Source: CAVXXB01 sp963765585 (GTDB taxonomy: Bacteria; Calditrichota; Calditrichia; JAJRVZ01). Taken from it: a stretch of 64,000 nucleotides of DNA. Positions within the stretch are counted from its first letter, which is position 1, and each line of letters starts with the position of its first letter. Where the stretch lies: NCBI GenBank assembly GCA_963765585.1, contig CAVXXB010000004.1, forward strand, positions 87,033 through 151,032, read 5' to 3'. A program made the position numbers and the translations under genes. The notes under the pieces are model-generated. The model saw only the letters and a list, made by a program, of their open reading frames with translations, ran no database searches and had not been told where the DNA came from. This document shows, piece by piece, positions 54,162-61,674 of the stretch.

Positions 54162-54974
54162 TTAGATTCTAGTTTGCCAGATTTCAGATAGACAGTTGAT
54201 AAATAGCTGATCTAATTTGTTTAGATTTAGTCGAACTTTATTAGTTTTCAATTTTTTGTTTCTGATTCTTTTAATTTCTCTATCTATAAAATTATTAATC
54301 TCAGGTATTCTCATACCCCAGGATAATTCTTTAGCATCTCTTTTCTGTTGAATTAATATATTAATCTTTTCTAACAGAGGGCCTTCATCAATAATCTCAT
54401 TTACTAGAGATTGAAATTTTATTGGAACCGGACCAAGATCTTTTTCTATCCATAAGCATGCCAACAGAGGCCTTAATACATAGAAATATTTTTTGAGCAA
54501 TACTTTATCATATTTCAAATATGCTCTTATATTTTTTTCAGCCATATTTCGATAATGATACATTGCTGAAACAGGGGAATAATAATCAACAATTAATTTC
54601 CTTAAATTTTTTACTGCAGAATATTTTTCCATGTATACGATAGGTGAGTCTAACCATTCTAACAGGGGCGGATTAGATTTATAAAACAGCAATAGGGCTT
54701 TATTAATATCCCAACCGTTGATATCTAATTCCTTATTAATTTCTAGTTCAATCACATCTCTTTTTTTACCAAGTGATAAATACCATTCTGTTTTTCTTAC
54801 ATAGATAAAGCGAACATCATAGTCTGAGTCAATAGAGGGAAATCCCCATGCTCTGCTGCCCGATTCACATGCATAAAGAATAATAACATCTTCCTCTTTT
54901 TCAATCTGATTTAGACGTTTTATTATTTTTTCACGAATTTTTTGGTCTATCATAATATTTTTTTGGTTGTACAC
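54162..54974 (-). CDS. RlaP/YcgL-type nucleotidyltransferase
   Basis: 270 residues: YACESGSRAWGFPSIDSDYD, VRFIYVRKTEWYLSLGKKRD, LLEWLDSPIVYMEKYSAVKN. GSRAWG..S-DSDYDVR is the pol-beta active site of PF10127, a family linked to RNA repair. The C-terminal helical part is complete (DREIKRIRNKKLK). The ATG at 54953 (MIDQKI) is an alternative start. Single-gene cassette. Confidence 0.9.
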   Translation of the reverse strand: MYNQKNIMIDQKIREKIIKRLNQIEKEEDVIILYACESGSRAWGFPSIDSDYDVRFIYVRKTEWYLSLGKKRDVIELEINKELDINGWDINKALLLFYKSNPPLLEWLDSPIVYMEKYSAVKNLRKLIVDYYSPVSAMYHYRNMAEKNIRAYLKYDKVLLKKYFYVLRPLLACLWIEKDLGPVPIKFQSLVNEIIDEGPLLEKINILIQQKRDAKELSWGMRIPEINNFIDREIKRIRNKKLKTNKVRLNLNKLDQLFINCLSEIWQTRI

Positions 54975-55085
54975 CTAACGGCTGGCAATTAGCGGCGCTG
55001 AGCCTTTACCCCGGACGTCTTGAAGCGTAGCTGAAAGCAGCCTGTCCCGACGTAGGTCGGGATCCGCTACATTGCATGGTTAGCA
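54973..55085 (-). repeat. attC site, family A
   Basis: acctaac to gttagca. Confidence 0.95.
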
Positions 55086-55097
55086 GGCGCTATAAAA

Positions 55098-55364
55098 TTA
55101 TGGAAAGTATTTATAAATTTCTTTTCGGTGTAGTACTCGTTCAATCGTTACAATCTCATCGACATACTTAATACCAACACGATAAACACCAAATCGAATC
55201 TTGTAATATCCATGATAGCCAGTGAGCTTTTCGATCCGGTTAGATTCAGAAAGGGATTTTAAATTAGGCAGATATTCAAAAACAAAAATTTCAACAGTTT
55301 CTCGGTAGGGTAGGGGAATTTTTGATAGTTCTTTTAAGAATTTCTTTCGATATTCAACTTTCAA
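55098..55364 (-). CDS. RelE/ParE-family toxin
   Basis: 88 residues: KVEYRKKFLKELSKIPLPYR, RIEKLTGYHGYYKIRFGVYR, VGIKYVDEIVTIERVLHRKE, IYKYFP. RelE with YKIRFGVYRVGI and HRKEIYKYFP. Confidence 0.93.
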   Translation of the reverse strand: MKVEYRKKFLKELSKIPLPYRETVEIFVFEYLPNLKSLSESNRIEKLTGYHGYYKIRFGVYRVGIKYVDEIVTIERVLHRKEIYKYFP

Positions 55365-55564
55365 TTGGCCTTATCCAGTTTATTGTAGTACAATTTTGCC
55401 TCTTTGAGAGAGAGAGTTTCGTCTGTCTCATTTTCCTTCATAAATTGAACAAGAGCAAAATTCTCGAGAACTTCTTCAATCTGGTTGAATGTGTTTAAAT
55501 CGAGTTGCACCGCAATTTTATTGTTATTTTCATCTACGATATATTTTCTTTTAATGTCGTTCAT
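55361..55564 (-). CDS. Antitoxin of RelE-type pair
   Basis: 67 residues: DIKRKYIVDENNNKIAVQLD, LNTFNQIEEVLENFALVQFM. KYIVDEnnkkvaVqLdl.tf..iee.leny is a common RelB-like antitoxin beside RelE. ATGA overlap. Confidence 0.88.
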   Translation of the reverse strand: MNDIKRKYIVDENNNKIAVQLDLNTFNQIEEVLENFALVQFMKENETDETLSLKEAKLYYNKLDKAN

Positions 55565-55662
55565 TATACACCTTAATTCAATTTTTACTAAAGCTAAGCA
55601 CTTTTTATGATAAAACCAATATTATCTGATCAGAATTCCGCTTACATTTATTTGGTTTCGCC

Positions 55663-55775
55663 TGCTAACGGTCGGCAATTAGCGGCGCTGGGCCTTTCCC
55701 CCGGACGTCTTGAAGCGTAGCTGAAAGCAGCCTGTCCCGACGTAGGTCGGGATCCGCTACATTGAATGGTTAGGC
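55663..55775 (-). repeat. attC site, family A
   Basis: tgctaac to gttaggc; right arm acattgaatg. Confidence 0.95.
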
Positions 55776-55798
55776 AGCAATATTTAGACGGAATCTAT

Positions 55799-56077
55799 TT
55801 AAGCACTTAATATCTTGGGATTTTTAGGATGATGTGCGGGGATACCATATAGAAAACCTTTTGCACTAAGATCTTCATCAATTTCCGGCCAATGAATACC
55901 CAAACCATTATTGCTTATTATATAATTTTGCCGTTGGGATTCATTTGCGTTTGACAAACGCCAGGACCATGCCAGAGGGACAGAAATTATTCTACCATCT
56001 TCTAAAAATGCGGTAATAGAATCCTCATCGATATTAATGCTCTTAATTCTCGGATCTATATTAACCACAATGTTCAT
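55799..56077 (-). CDS. DUF2442-family protein (second pair)
   Basis: 92 residues: DEDSITAFLEDGRIISVPLA, WSWRLSNANESQRQNYIISN, NGLGIHWPEIDEDLSAKGFL. DUF2442, with the GIHWPEIDEDLS motif. Overlaps the DUF4160 gene at its start. Confidence 0.92.
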   Translation of the reverse strand: MNIVVNIDPRIKSINIDEDSITAFLEDGRIISVPLAWSWRLSNANESQRQNYIISNNGLGIHWPEIDEDLSAKGFLYGIPAHHPKNPKILSA

Positions 56078-56298
56078 TCCAGGCCTCTATAATTAAATTT
56101 TTATTCTCAGAGATAATTTTTTGAATTTTATTTAAATCTTTTGCTGAAAACCCATAATTCCCTGAAAGAGAGATTGGGTCTAACCAAAATTTACAATTTA
56201 ATCCATCTTTTTCAATATGGACATGCATTGGCTCGTAACAATCGAAACTGTAAAAGTAGAACCGATATCCATCAGATATTATTCTTAATAGTTGGCAT
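56061..56298 (-). pseudogene. DUF4160-family gene, frameshifted at the start (second pair)
   Basis: ATG at 56296-56298 begins MPT, then one base is out of frame. The body LLRIISDGYRFYFYSFDCYE, PMHVHIEKDGLNCKFWLDPI, FSAKDLNKIQKIISENKNLI is complete DUF4160 to a TAA at 56061. As in the other pair, only this gene is broken. Confidence 0.85.
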
Positions 56299-56355
56299 TT
56301 ATTCTAAATCTAAGTCAAATGTTGAGAAATGGCAATAATTTATGCAAATGTTGCT

Positions 56356-56468
56356 GCATAACGACTGGCAATTAGCGGCGCTGAGCCTTTCCCCCGGACG
56401 TCTTGAAGCGTAGCTGAAAGCAGCCTGTCCCGACGTAGGTCGGGATCCGCTACATTGCATTGTTATAC
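56356..56468 (-). repeat. attC site, family A
   Basis: gcataac to gttatac. Confidence 0.95.
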
Positions 56469-56479
56469 GCTATTTATGT

Positions 56480-56505
56480 ATGGTCTAGGGACATGGGTTA
56501 CCTAT
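56480..56505. repeat. Possible trace of an insertion-sequence end
   Basis: gggacatgggttacctatgt is an imperfect palindrome (gacat..ggttacc..atgtc). A related acatatgttacctatgaca lies at 24590-24612. GTTACCTATGTC-like motifs occur at ends of some IS481/IS3-type elements; no transposase is present. Confidence 0.25.
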
Positions 56506-56579
56506 GTCTCTGTTCGTTCATTAACCATTAAACCACCAGGCGCAACGGTGAGTATGAAGGGCGTTTTAATGCCTTATTA

Positions 56580-57611
56580 TTATGAGTTTTTTTTATTTCT
56601 CAGTATTTTTACAATCCGATTATATACGATTTGCGATAAATTCCATTCGTACCCCTCAAAATCAGTTGTATTAATAAATTGAACGACCACCGCGTCTATA
56701 TCTTTGTGGTATTCTGCAAGGCTCTGATAGCCAATAACCAGACCTCCATGGTCGTAGACGTAGGGATAGATTTCCTGTTCTCCTTCATCAAATACTGAAC
56801 CATCGTTTAAGGCTCGCAAGAATATGCCCACATCCTCTGCTGTAGCTAACATTCCGTACTCATTAGCTTTAAAATCTTTATCATATCCAACATAATATCC
56901 ACTCATTACATCATCTAAATCAACATCGTTAAGCGAAAAAAAAGTGTTATTCAGCTCGAGTGGTATCAATATTTTCTCCTTGATATACTGTTGGTGGCTA
57001 TACCCTAATACATTATCAATAATCTTGCGAAGCAACAAATAATTCGTGTTTGAATATTCATATCCCTTATCAGGTTCAAAACTAGCCGGTAAATCGAGGG
57101 CAAATTCAAGGGCTTTTTTGCCATTTTCCTGTTCGTTTTCCCAATAAGCGGGATTATCTGTGAAATTGGGAATACCAGACCGATGTTGAACCATCATATT
57201 CAAGGTGATTTTTTCTGCATTTTCAATTCTACCTACAAGTTCTGGAAAGTAATCAGCGAGCGTTTCATCTAAAGACAAACGTTTGTCTTTGACCAGTTTG
57301 GTTATAGAAACAGCAACATATAACTTGCTGATACTGGCAATTTTGAAAAATGATTTCGGGTCGGCAGGTATTTTATTTTTTCGGTCTTTCCAACCACCTG
57401 TATAAAATGCTGGTGGCTTGCCCGCTTCGTCCACATAAACAATCATTCCATCAAATCCATGACCAATTGCTTCATTTACTTGTTCTTGAACTGTATCAGG
57501 TAGTGGTAAAATCCAAGCCTTTACCAAAATCCATGGTACAAAGAACAAGGAGGCTATGCTTGCAATAATAAATACTATTCTGAGTATTCGTTTGATTTGT
57601 TTCTTTGTCAT
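56580..57611 (-). CDS. Beta-lactamase-like serine hydrolase, membrane-anchored
   Basis: 343 residues. N-terminal membrane anchor (ILRIVFIIASIASLFFVPWI). KIASISKLYVAVSITKL gives SxxK (SISK), YEYSNTNYLLLRKI gives YxN, and YDHGGLVIGYQS gives HGG. Class C/DD-peptidase fold acting in the periplasm; could be a peptidoglycan-peptide or ester hydrolase. Single-gene cassette. Confidence 0.9.
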   Translation of the reverse strand: MTKKQIKRILRIVFIIASIASLFFVPWILVKAWILPLPDTVQEQVNEAIGHGFDGMIVYVDEAGKPPAFYTGGWKDRKNKIPADPKSFFKIASISKLYVAVSITKLVKDKRLSLDETLADYFPELVGRIENAEKITLNMMVQHRSGIPNFTDNPAYWENEQENGKKALEFALDLPASFEPDKGYEYSNTNYLLLRKIIDNVLGYSHQQYIKEKILIPLELNNTFFSLNDVDLDDVMSGYYVGYDKDFKANEYGMLATAEDVGIFLRALNDGSVFDEGEQEIYPYVYDHGGLVIGYQSLAEYHKDIDAVVVQFINTTDFEGYEWNLSQIVYNRIVKILRNKKNS

Positions 57612-57795
57612 ACTATTTCAGGACGGTGTACTTTTATTAAATTGCTTATAACGTAGGTGTATATGCTATTGTTCTCATTCCAACAAATTGGGAGAATAAT
57701 AACAATTGTTTATATTTTTATTTTACATACAATATAGGTTCATTTGCAAAAATCTTCAATATGACATTAAACTTCGATACTTGTTTTATTAAAGC

Positions 57796-57904
57796 GTATA
57801 ACGGTCGGCAATTAGCGGCGCTGAGCCTTTCCCCCGGACGTCTTAAAGCGTAGTGAAAGCAGCCTGTCCGAGTAGGTCGGATCCGCTACATTGCATGGTT
57901 AGGC
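57796..57904 (-). repeat. attC site, family A with damaged hairpin
   Basis: gtataac to gttaggc. The nested hairpin is degraded (tgtccgagtaggtcgga) and a cttaaag change breaks the inner arm. Between 57611 and here about 180 AT-rich bases hold no gene. Confidence 0.92.
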
Positions 57905-57910
57905 ACGCCT

Positions 57911-59170
57911 TCATTTTATTAAAAGCAAACGTTGAGAATCCCTAATTTGTCCATCTATAAATAAAATATAGAAGTAAACACCACTTGAGATATTCTTTGC
58001 TTCCCAATTAACAGAATAATTACCTGTAGCCTGTTGCCTGTCAACTAACGTCTCAATTAGTTTGCCATCTACGCTATAAATTTTAATTTCAACATGGGTC
58101 GCACGTGATATTTGATATTTAAATATCGTTGTTGAATTAAATGGGTTTGGATAATTCTGATAGAGATGATCCGTTATTGGGAAAATGGTTGGTAAATCTT
58201 TATCATAAATCCCGGTGATAATTTTTAAGGTTGTTAATTCCTTATCATTTATTTGATAAATATGGTCGATCGTAGAAACAAATAAAATTTCTGAGTCTGG
58301 TTTCTTATATATGCCGGTAACCTTGGACTCCAATGATAAATATGGGTCGAATGATTGACCATAATTTTGGCTAATTAGAATTTGATTATCTTTACTAAGG
58401 TAAATTGTGCCAGTATTACATTCGTCCATGCTGAGTAAAAGTTTTACAGAGTCTTCATATAAGATCTCCCACGACTCACCTGTATTCTCGGAGAATAAGA
58501 TTTTATTATCTGAAAGCAGATAAAGATGAGAACTGTCACAATCAAAATATATCTCGCCTAAACTGCCCGAAGAATCCACTAAGCTAAAATCAAGACCCCC
58601 ATTTATGGATTTGTAAAGAAACACCTCATCGCTGGCAAACAGAACCTGATCATCAAAGGGTGATACACCTAATAATTGTGAATAATTTGGATTTAAACTC
58701 TGCCAATCATAGCCACTGTTAAGACTGATATACAAACCATCCCATTCATCTGTGGCATAAACAAGGCTATCATTTTGCTTTGAAAGTTCTAAGTTATAGA
58801 GCGCCGGACCCCAATGATATTCAAAGCGTGAACTAGTTAAATACCATTTCCCAAAAGATTGATCATTTTCGAAACCACAAGAGATGAAATCTGTTGGATT
58901 ATTATTCCATATTTCATAGTCATAAATATAGTTATAATTAGGCCAACCATCTGGAAACCACGGTGGACTAAAATACTCATTCAAAAAGACACTGTCTGAA
59001 TTTGAGAAAACGTCGAAATGATATACGTCATCATCTGAATCTGTATGAATTCTATAGAACAAGTGGGTGTGATTGCCCTCATCTTCAAATCCTCTGAGTT
59101 CAGTAAAATTAGTTGCGTTTAATATTGAAGAGAAAACAATGATTATGAAAGATGTTTGAAAAGAGGTCAT
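57911..59170 (-). CDS. Secreted propeller protein with C-terminal sorting tail
   Basis: 419 residues. Signal peptide FQTSFIIIVFSSILNA. BNR/sortilin-like propeller repeats: LYISLNSGYDWQSLNPNYSQ, VFLYKSINGGLDFSLVDSSG, ILFSENTGESWEILYEDSV. Tail NYPNPFNSTTIFKYQISRAT and SSGVYFYILFIDGQIRDSQR, the T9SS-type sorting domain. Exported to the surface or medium. Intact, unlike the two other sorting-tail proteins here. Confidence 0.9.
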   Translation of the reverse strand: MTSFQTSFIIIVFSSILNATNFTELRGFEDEGNHTHLFYRIHTDSDDDVYHFDVFSNSDSVFLNEYFSPPWFPDGWPNYNYIYDYEIWNNNPTDFISCGFENDQSFGKWYLTSSRFEYHWGPALYNLELSKQNDSLVYATDEWDGLYISLNSGYDWQSLNPNYSQLLGVSPFDDQVLFASDEVFLYKSINGGLDFSLVDSSGSLGEIYFDCDSSHLYLLSDNKILFSENTGESWEILYEDSVKLLLSMDECNTGTIYLSKDNQILISQNYGQSFDPYLSLESKVTGIYKKPDSEILFVSTIDHIYQINDKELTTLKIITGIYDKDLPTIFPITDHLYQNYPNPFNSTTIFKYQISRATHVEIKIYSVDGKLIETLVDRQQATGNYSVNWEAKNISSGVYFYILFIDGQIRDSQRLLLIK

Positions 59171-59192
59171 CTATATTTCCTAAATCTTGCGT

Positions 59193-59293
59193 GCCTAACG
59201 GTGGAACTAAGCCGCCGTAGTGTGGCGCGGGCTTTGCCTTTTCTGCAAAGCGCGTGATATGCATAAGCGGTCGGCTTTAGTGATTTGTTAGGC
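59193..59293 (-). repeat. attC site, singleton type
   Basis: gcctaac to gttaggc, 101 bp, arms ggtggaactaagccgcc / ggtcggctttagtgatt, GC-rich loop (tttgccttttctgcaaag). Not related to other sites in the window. Confidence 0.88.
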
Positions 59294-59319
59294 ATGAATA
59301 AATCCAAACCAGAATTAGA

Positions 59320-59766
59320 TTACTGATGCTGAGATTCACTAGTCGGCCACTTCCATGCACTCCAGACGATTAGCACAAGGAAAAGGGCTTCCAGTAGCTC
59401 ATAGAACCTCCAATAAAACCATGTCTCACCCTCACCTACAAACTGTGTACCGAGCAGGACAAGGATATGGAATATGCCAACGACGATGTTCACAATTCGA
59501 TTCACTCTGGCCTTCAAGATTAGAGATAGTAGGATCATGAAACTTGGGAAAGCCATTAGTACTGCCGCCCCAATAAGAAGTGTTTGAGTGAACTGCACGC
59601 CTTCCAAGTGTCCCTCAAACAAATCTGCCACATGACCTGGTTGATACATTGAGAAAATATCATTATACACATAGAGGAACATCAAGGCTACCCATAACAA
59701 AGCGAGCTTAACTTTCACATTCACTTTTCTATCCTCTAGAATACTTGCGTTCATTTTTGTTTTCAT
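59320..59766 (-). CDS. DUF6326-like four-helix membrane protein
   Basis: 148 residues: KVKLALLWVALMFLYVYNDI, FSMYQPGHVADLFEGHLEGV, LLIGAAVLMAFPSFMILLSL, IVNIVVGIFHILVLLGTQFV, WRFYELLEALFLVLIVWSAW. Matches the small family often annotated DUF6326. Less AT-rich than neighbours, with a singleton attC, so it probably came from another integron. Confidence 0.75.
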   Translation of the reverse strand: MKTKMNASILEDRKVNVKVKLALLWVALMFLYVYNDIFSMYQPGHVADLFEGHLEGVQFTQTLLIGAAVLMAFPSFMILLSLILKARVNRIVNIVVGIFHILVLLGTQFVGEGETWFYWRFYELLEALFLVLIVWSAWKWPTSESQHQ

Positions 59767-59790
59767 ATGGTATTTTTCTATTTATATTCT

Positions 59791-59887
59791 GCCTAACGGT
59801 TGGCAATTAGCCGCGCCGACGCAATGCGATTGAAGAAGAAAAACTGGAAGCAGGAGTGAGAGCGTCGGCTACATTGCATTGTTATAC
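59791..59887 (-). repeat. attC site, variant D
   Basis: gcctaac to gttatac. Confidence 0.92.
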
Positions 59888-59994
59888 GCTCTTAGTATAA
59901 GCGCCAACAGCTGATATATTCTGAACCTTTTAATGCATTATAAGTTGTAATTGCGTCAGGTTGATGCGATGGTTATACTTTTCTAAGAATTTAT

Positions 59995-60519
59995 TCATGG
60001 TTTTAAATTTATTTTCTCTGCTTCGCAGCGTAATTCGTATAAATACTTTAGCAAATTATTTCCTGAATCGTAATTATATAATTTTTTTAGTGTTCGTTTT
60101 CCTACTCGTTTATCTAATATTGCCAAGGCTCTGACTAATGTATTTTCTGAAAATAAAGCCTCTTTTATTGACAAATTCAAATAATTTATTGCAGTAGATA
60201 AGAATTCATCGACAGAATATATGTTTTTCTGTTGAAGAATGATATGAGCACTATCTTCTGGAATATGATAATAAATATTATTCCCCTCTTCTGGTTGCGT
60301 TCCTTGATTTATTTCTTCTATTTCAGTCCTTAAATACTCGTATTTTCTTTCCCATGTAAGAGTGCACATATTAATTATTTCATTTTCGTCAACAGTAATC
60401 CAAGCCCGGCCTTCTGCATCATGCGTTCGTCTATATCTTGTAATATAAATTTTTACACGATTGTTTAAAGAAGGTGCAAAATTGGATTCAATTTTCTGTT
60501 TTAGTTTAGACCATCTCAT
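59995..60519 (-). CDS. SF0329-like cassette protein
   Basis: 174 residues from the ATG at 60517-60519: RWSKLKQKIESNFAPSLNNR, VKIYITRYRRTHDAEGRAWI, TVDENEIINMCTLTWERKYE. MrWSKLKqrve..fapsl.gRv.i..TrYR....GraWitvDG.Ei resembles the SF0329 family, known from integron cassettes. The frame also runs back through the attC, which is not coding. Confidence 0.75.
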   Translation of the reverse strand: MRWSKLKQKIESNFAPSLNNRVKIYITRYRRTHDAEGRAWITVDENEIINMCTLTWERKYEYLRTEIEEINQGTQPEEGNNIYYHIPEDSAHIILQQKNIYSVDEFLSTAINYLNLSIKEALFSENTLVRALAILDKRVGKRTLKKLYNYDSGNNLLKYLYELRCEAEKINLKP

Positions 60520-60529
60520 GATATAAAAA

Positions 60530-60626
60530 GTATAACGGTTGGCATAAGGGGCGCGGAACGTTTTTCGAATATTTGGATGCCCGGAGAAGGGACGCGTTTC
60601 GCGTCCCTTTAATGCTGTTGTTATAC
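60530..60626 (-). repeat. attC site, singleton type
   Basis: gtataac to gttatac, 97 bp. Carries a strong terminal hairpin aagggacgcg-tttc-gcgtccctt near the right arm. Confidence 0.88.
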
Positions 60627-60708
60627 CAAGCTTTAAAATATAATTATAGCTCAAATATTTTTCCAAGCAAGACAGGCACATCTATCAATCAATACCAAAC
60701 TAAAAAAT

Positions 60709-60715
60709 GCCTAAC
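60709..60715 (-). repeat. Isolated attC-type core site
   Basis: gcctaac followed by aattcaaatc (as at the gene-proximal end of classical short attC sites), without a matching left half. It abuts the stop of the gene at 60725. Possibly a scar of deletion or secondary-site recombination. Confidence 0.35.
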
Positions 60716-60724
60716 AATTCAAAT

Positions 60725-61156
60725 CTAATGTGTTATCTTTACATAGTCGGTATGTGCTACACCAAGTCCATCAGTGGTCATAGAATCAAACTTTTCCCAA
60801 ACAGAATCATCACCAAAATCCCCAACGAATTCACCGGAAGGAGGGTAAATTCTATTCCGATCTTCAATGCTCTCAAATGTTAAAATCAGTGCATATTTAT
60901 CAATACGGATACCCCGATCTCCTTTTACTAAAAGCATCTTTTGTCCCTTCATCTTATTATAAATGGGAGCAAGTTCTTTCATTATAAAAGTTTCAAACTC
61001 TGTGGTATCGACGTTTGCCTTAATCTCTATTTCATGTATAGAGTAGACTTCTAATGTTGATTCTTTAGGTTTCTCAACTTTAGTTTCAACCTTCTGTGTG
61101 CACGCATTAATCATTAAAAATGCCAATAAAATAGAAAACACCATTAAATTTTTCAT
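60725..61156 (-). CDS. Predicted lipoprotein, ferredoxin-like fold
   Basis: 143 residues. Lipobox LMINAC (Cys about 19). EVYSIHEIEIKANVDTTEFE, TFIMKELAPIYNKMKGQKML, YALILTFESIEDRNRIYPPS resemble the dimeric alpha/beta barrel (NIPSNAP/ABM-like) proteins of about 100 residues, here lipid-anchored. AGGAG ribosome site. Confidence 0.65.
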   Translation of the reverse strand: MKNLMVFSILLAFLMINACTQKVETKVEKPKESTLEVYSIHEIEIKANVDTTEFETFIMKELAPIYNKMKGQKMLLVKGDRGIRIDKYALILTFESIEDRNRIYPPSGEFVGDFGDDSVWEKFDSMTTDGLGVAHTDYVKITH

Positions 61157-61217
61157 AACAATTCTCCTTTAGTTTGTGGGATTAAAGTGTCATCATATAA
61201 AAATTTATTCTCCTAGG

Positions 61218-61330
61218 GTATAACGGTCGGCAATTAGCGGCGCTGAGCCTTTCCCCCGGACGTCTTAAAGCGTAGCTGAAAGCAGCCTGTCCCGACGTAG
61301 GTCGGGATCCGCTACATTGCATGGTTAGGT
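61218..61330 (-). repeat. attC site, family A, last in window
   Basis: gtataac to gttaggt; cttaaagcg as in the site at 57796. Confidence 0.95.
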
Positions 61331-61383
61331 GTAATATTTACTAAAATTTCAATAATGTATAATTATAAATAATTTTAACTAAT

Positions 61384-61542
61384 CTAAAAGGACTGAATTG
61401 ATATTTCTCTAGAAGCTTTGAACTCAAATTCTCCAAAACTATCAGTGCTGGATGAATCAATAACAAATTCTCCAATTATGGTGTATTGTATGGATACTGT
61501 AAATGGTGGATAATCAATTTCATGGATTATTATATGTGCACC
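61384..61542 (-). pseudogene. C-terminal part of a cassette gene cut by IS21
   Basis: The minus strand reads GAHIIIHEIDYPPFTVSIQY, TIIGEFVIDSSSTDSFGEFE, FKASREISIQSF and a stop at 61384, with no start before the IS end at 61543. The rest of the gene should lie to the right of the element. Confidence 0.7.
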
Positions 61543-61603
61543 TGTTCAAAGTCAATTATAATTTCCTATCAACGACAATTAAAATTCCCGAAGTTTAATC
61601 CAA

Positions 61604-61652
61604 GAATGATGTAACGGAAGGAGCCCGTAGGGCGACTGGAGTTACATCATTC
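61604..61652. terminator. Stem-loop at the istB 3' side
   Basis: gaatgatgtaac / gttacatcattc form a 12-bp perfect stem around a 25-base loop, inside the IS between its left end and the istB stop. Could protect the element from outside transcription or terminate its own. Confidence 0.5.
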
Positions 61653-61674
61653 GCTCGGCGCTTTTTCCACCCCC

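Noticed and set aside
31997..57611. Calling the serine hydrolases antibiotic-resistance genes
   Set aside because: Only the general fold motifs are visible; nothing in the sequence shows beta-lactam specificity.
57646..57690. ttataacgtaggtgtatatgc as the left end of an attC
   Set aside because: No matching right arm or core follows, and a complete family A site lies at 57796.
60530..60681. Upstream extension of the 59995 gene through the attC
   Set aside because: The extension is the translated recombination site; the ATG at 60519 gives the recognised family N-terminus (MRWSKLKQ).
13900..61330. Regularly spaced repeats resembling a CRISPR array
   Set aside because: Repeats are ~113 bp with core boxes and stems typical of attC, spacers are whole genes of variable length, and no cas genes are present.
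61604..61652. Hairpin interpreted as a retron or riboswitch structure
   Set aside because: It lies inside the IS21 end with no reverse transcriptase nearby and has only a simple stem-loop.
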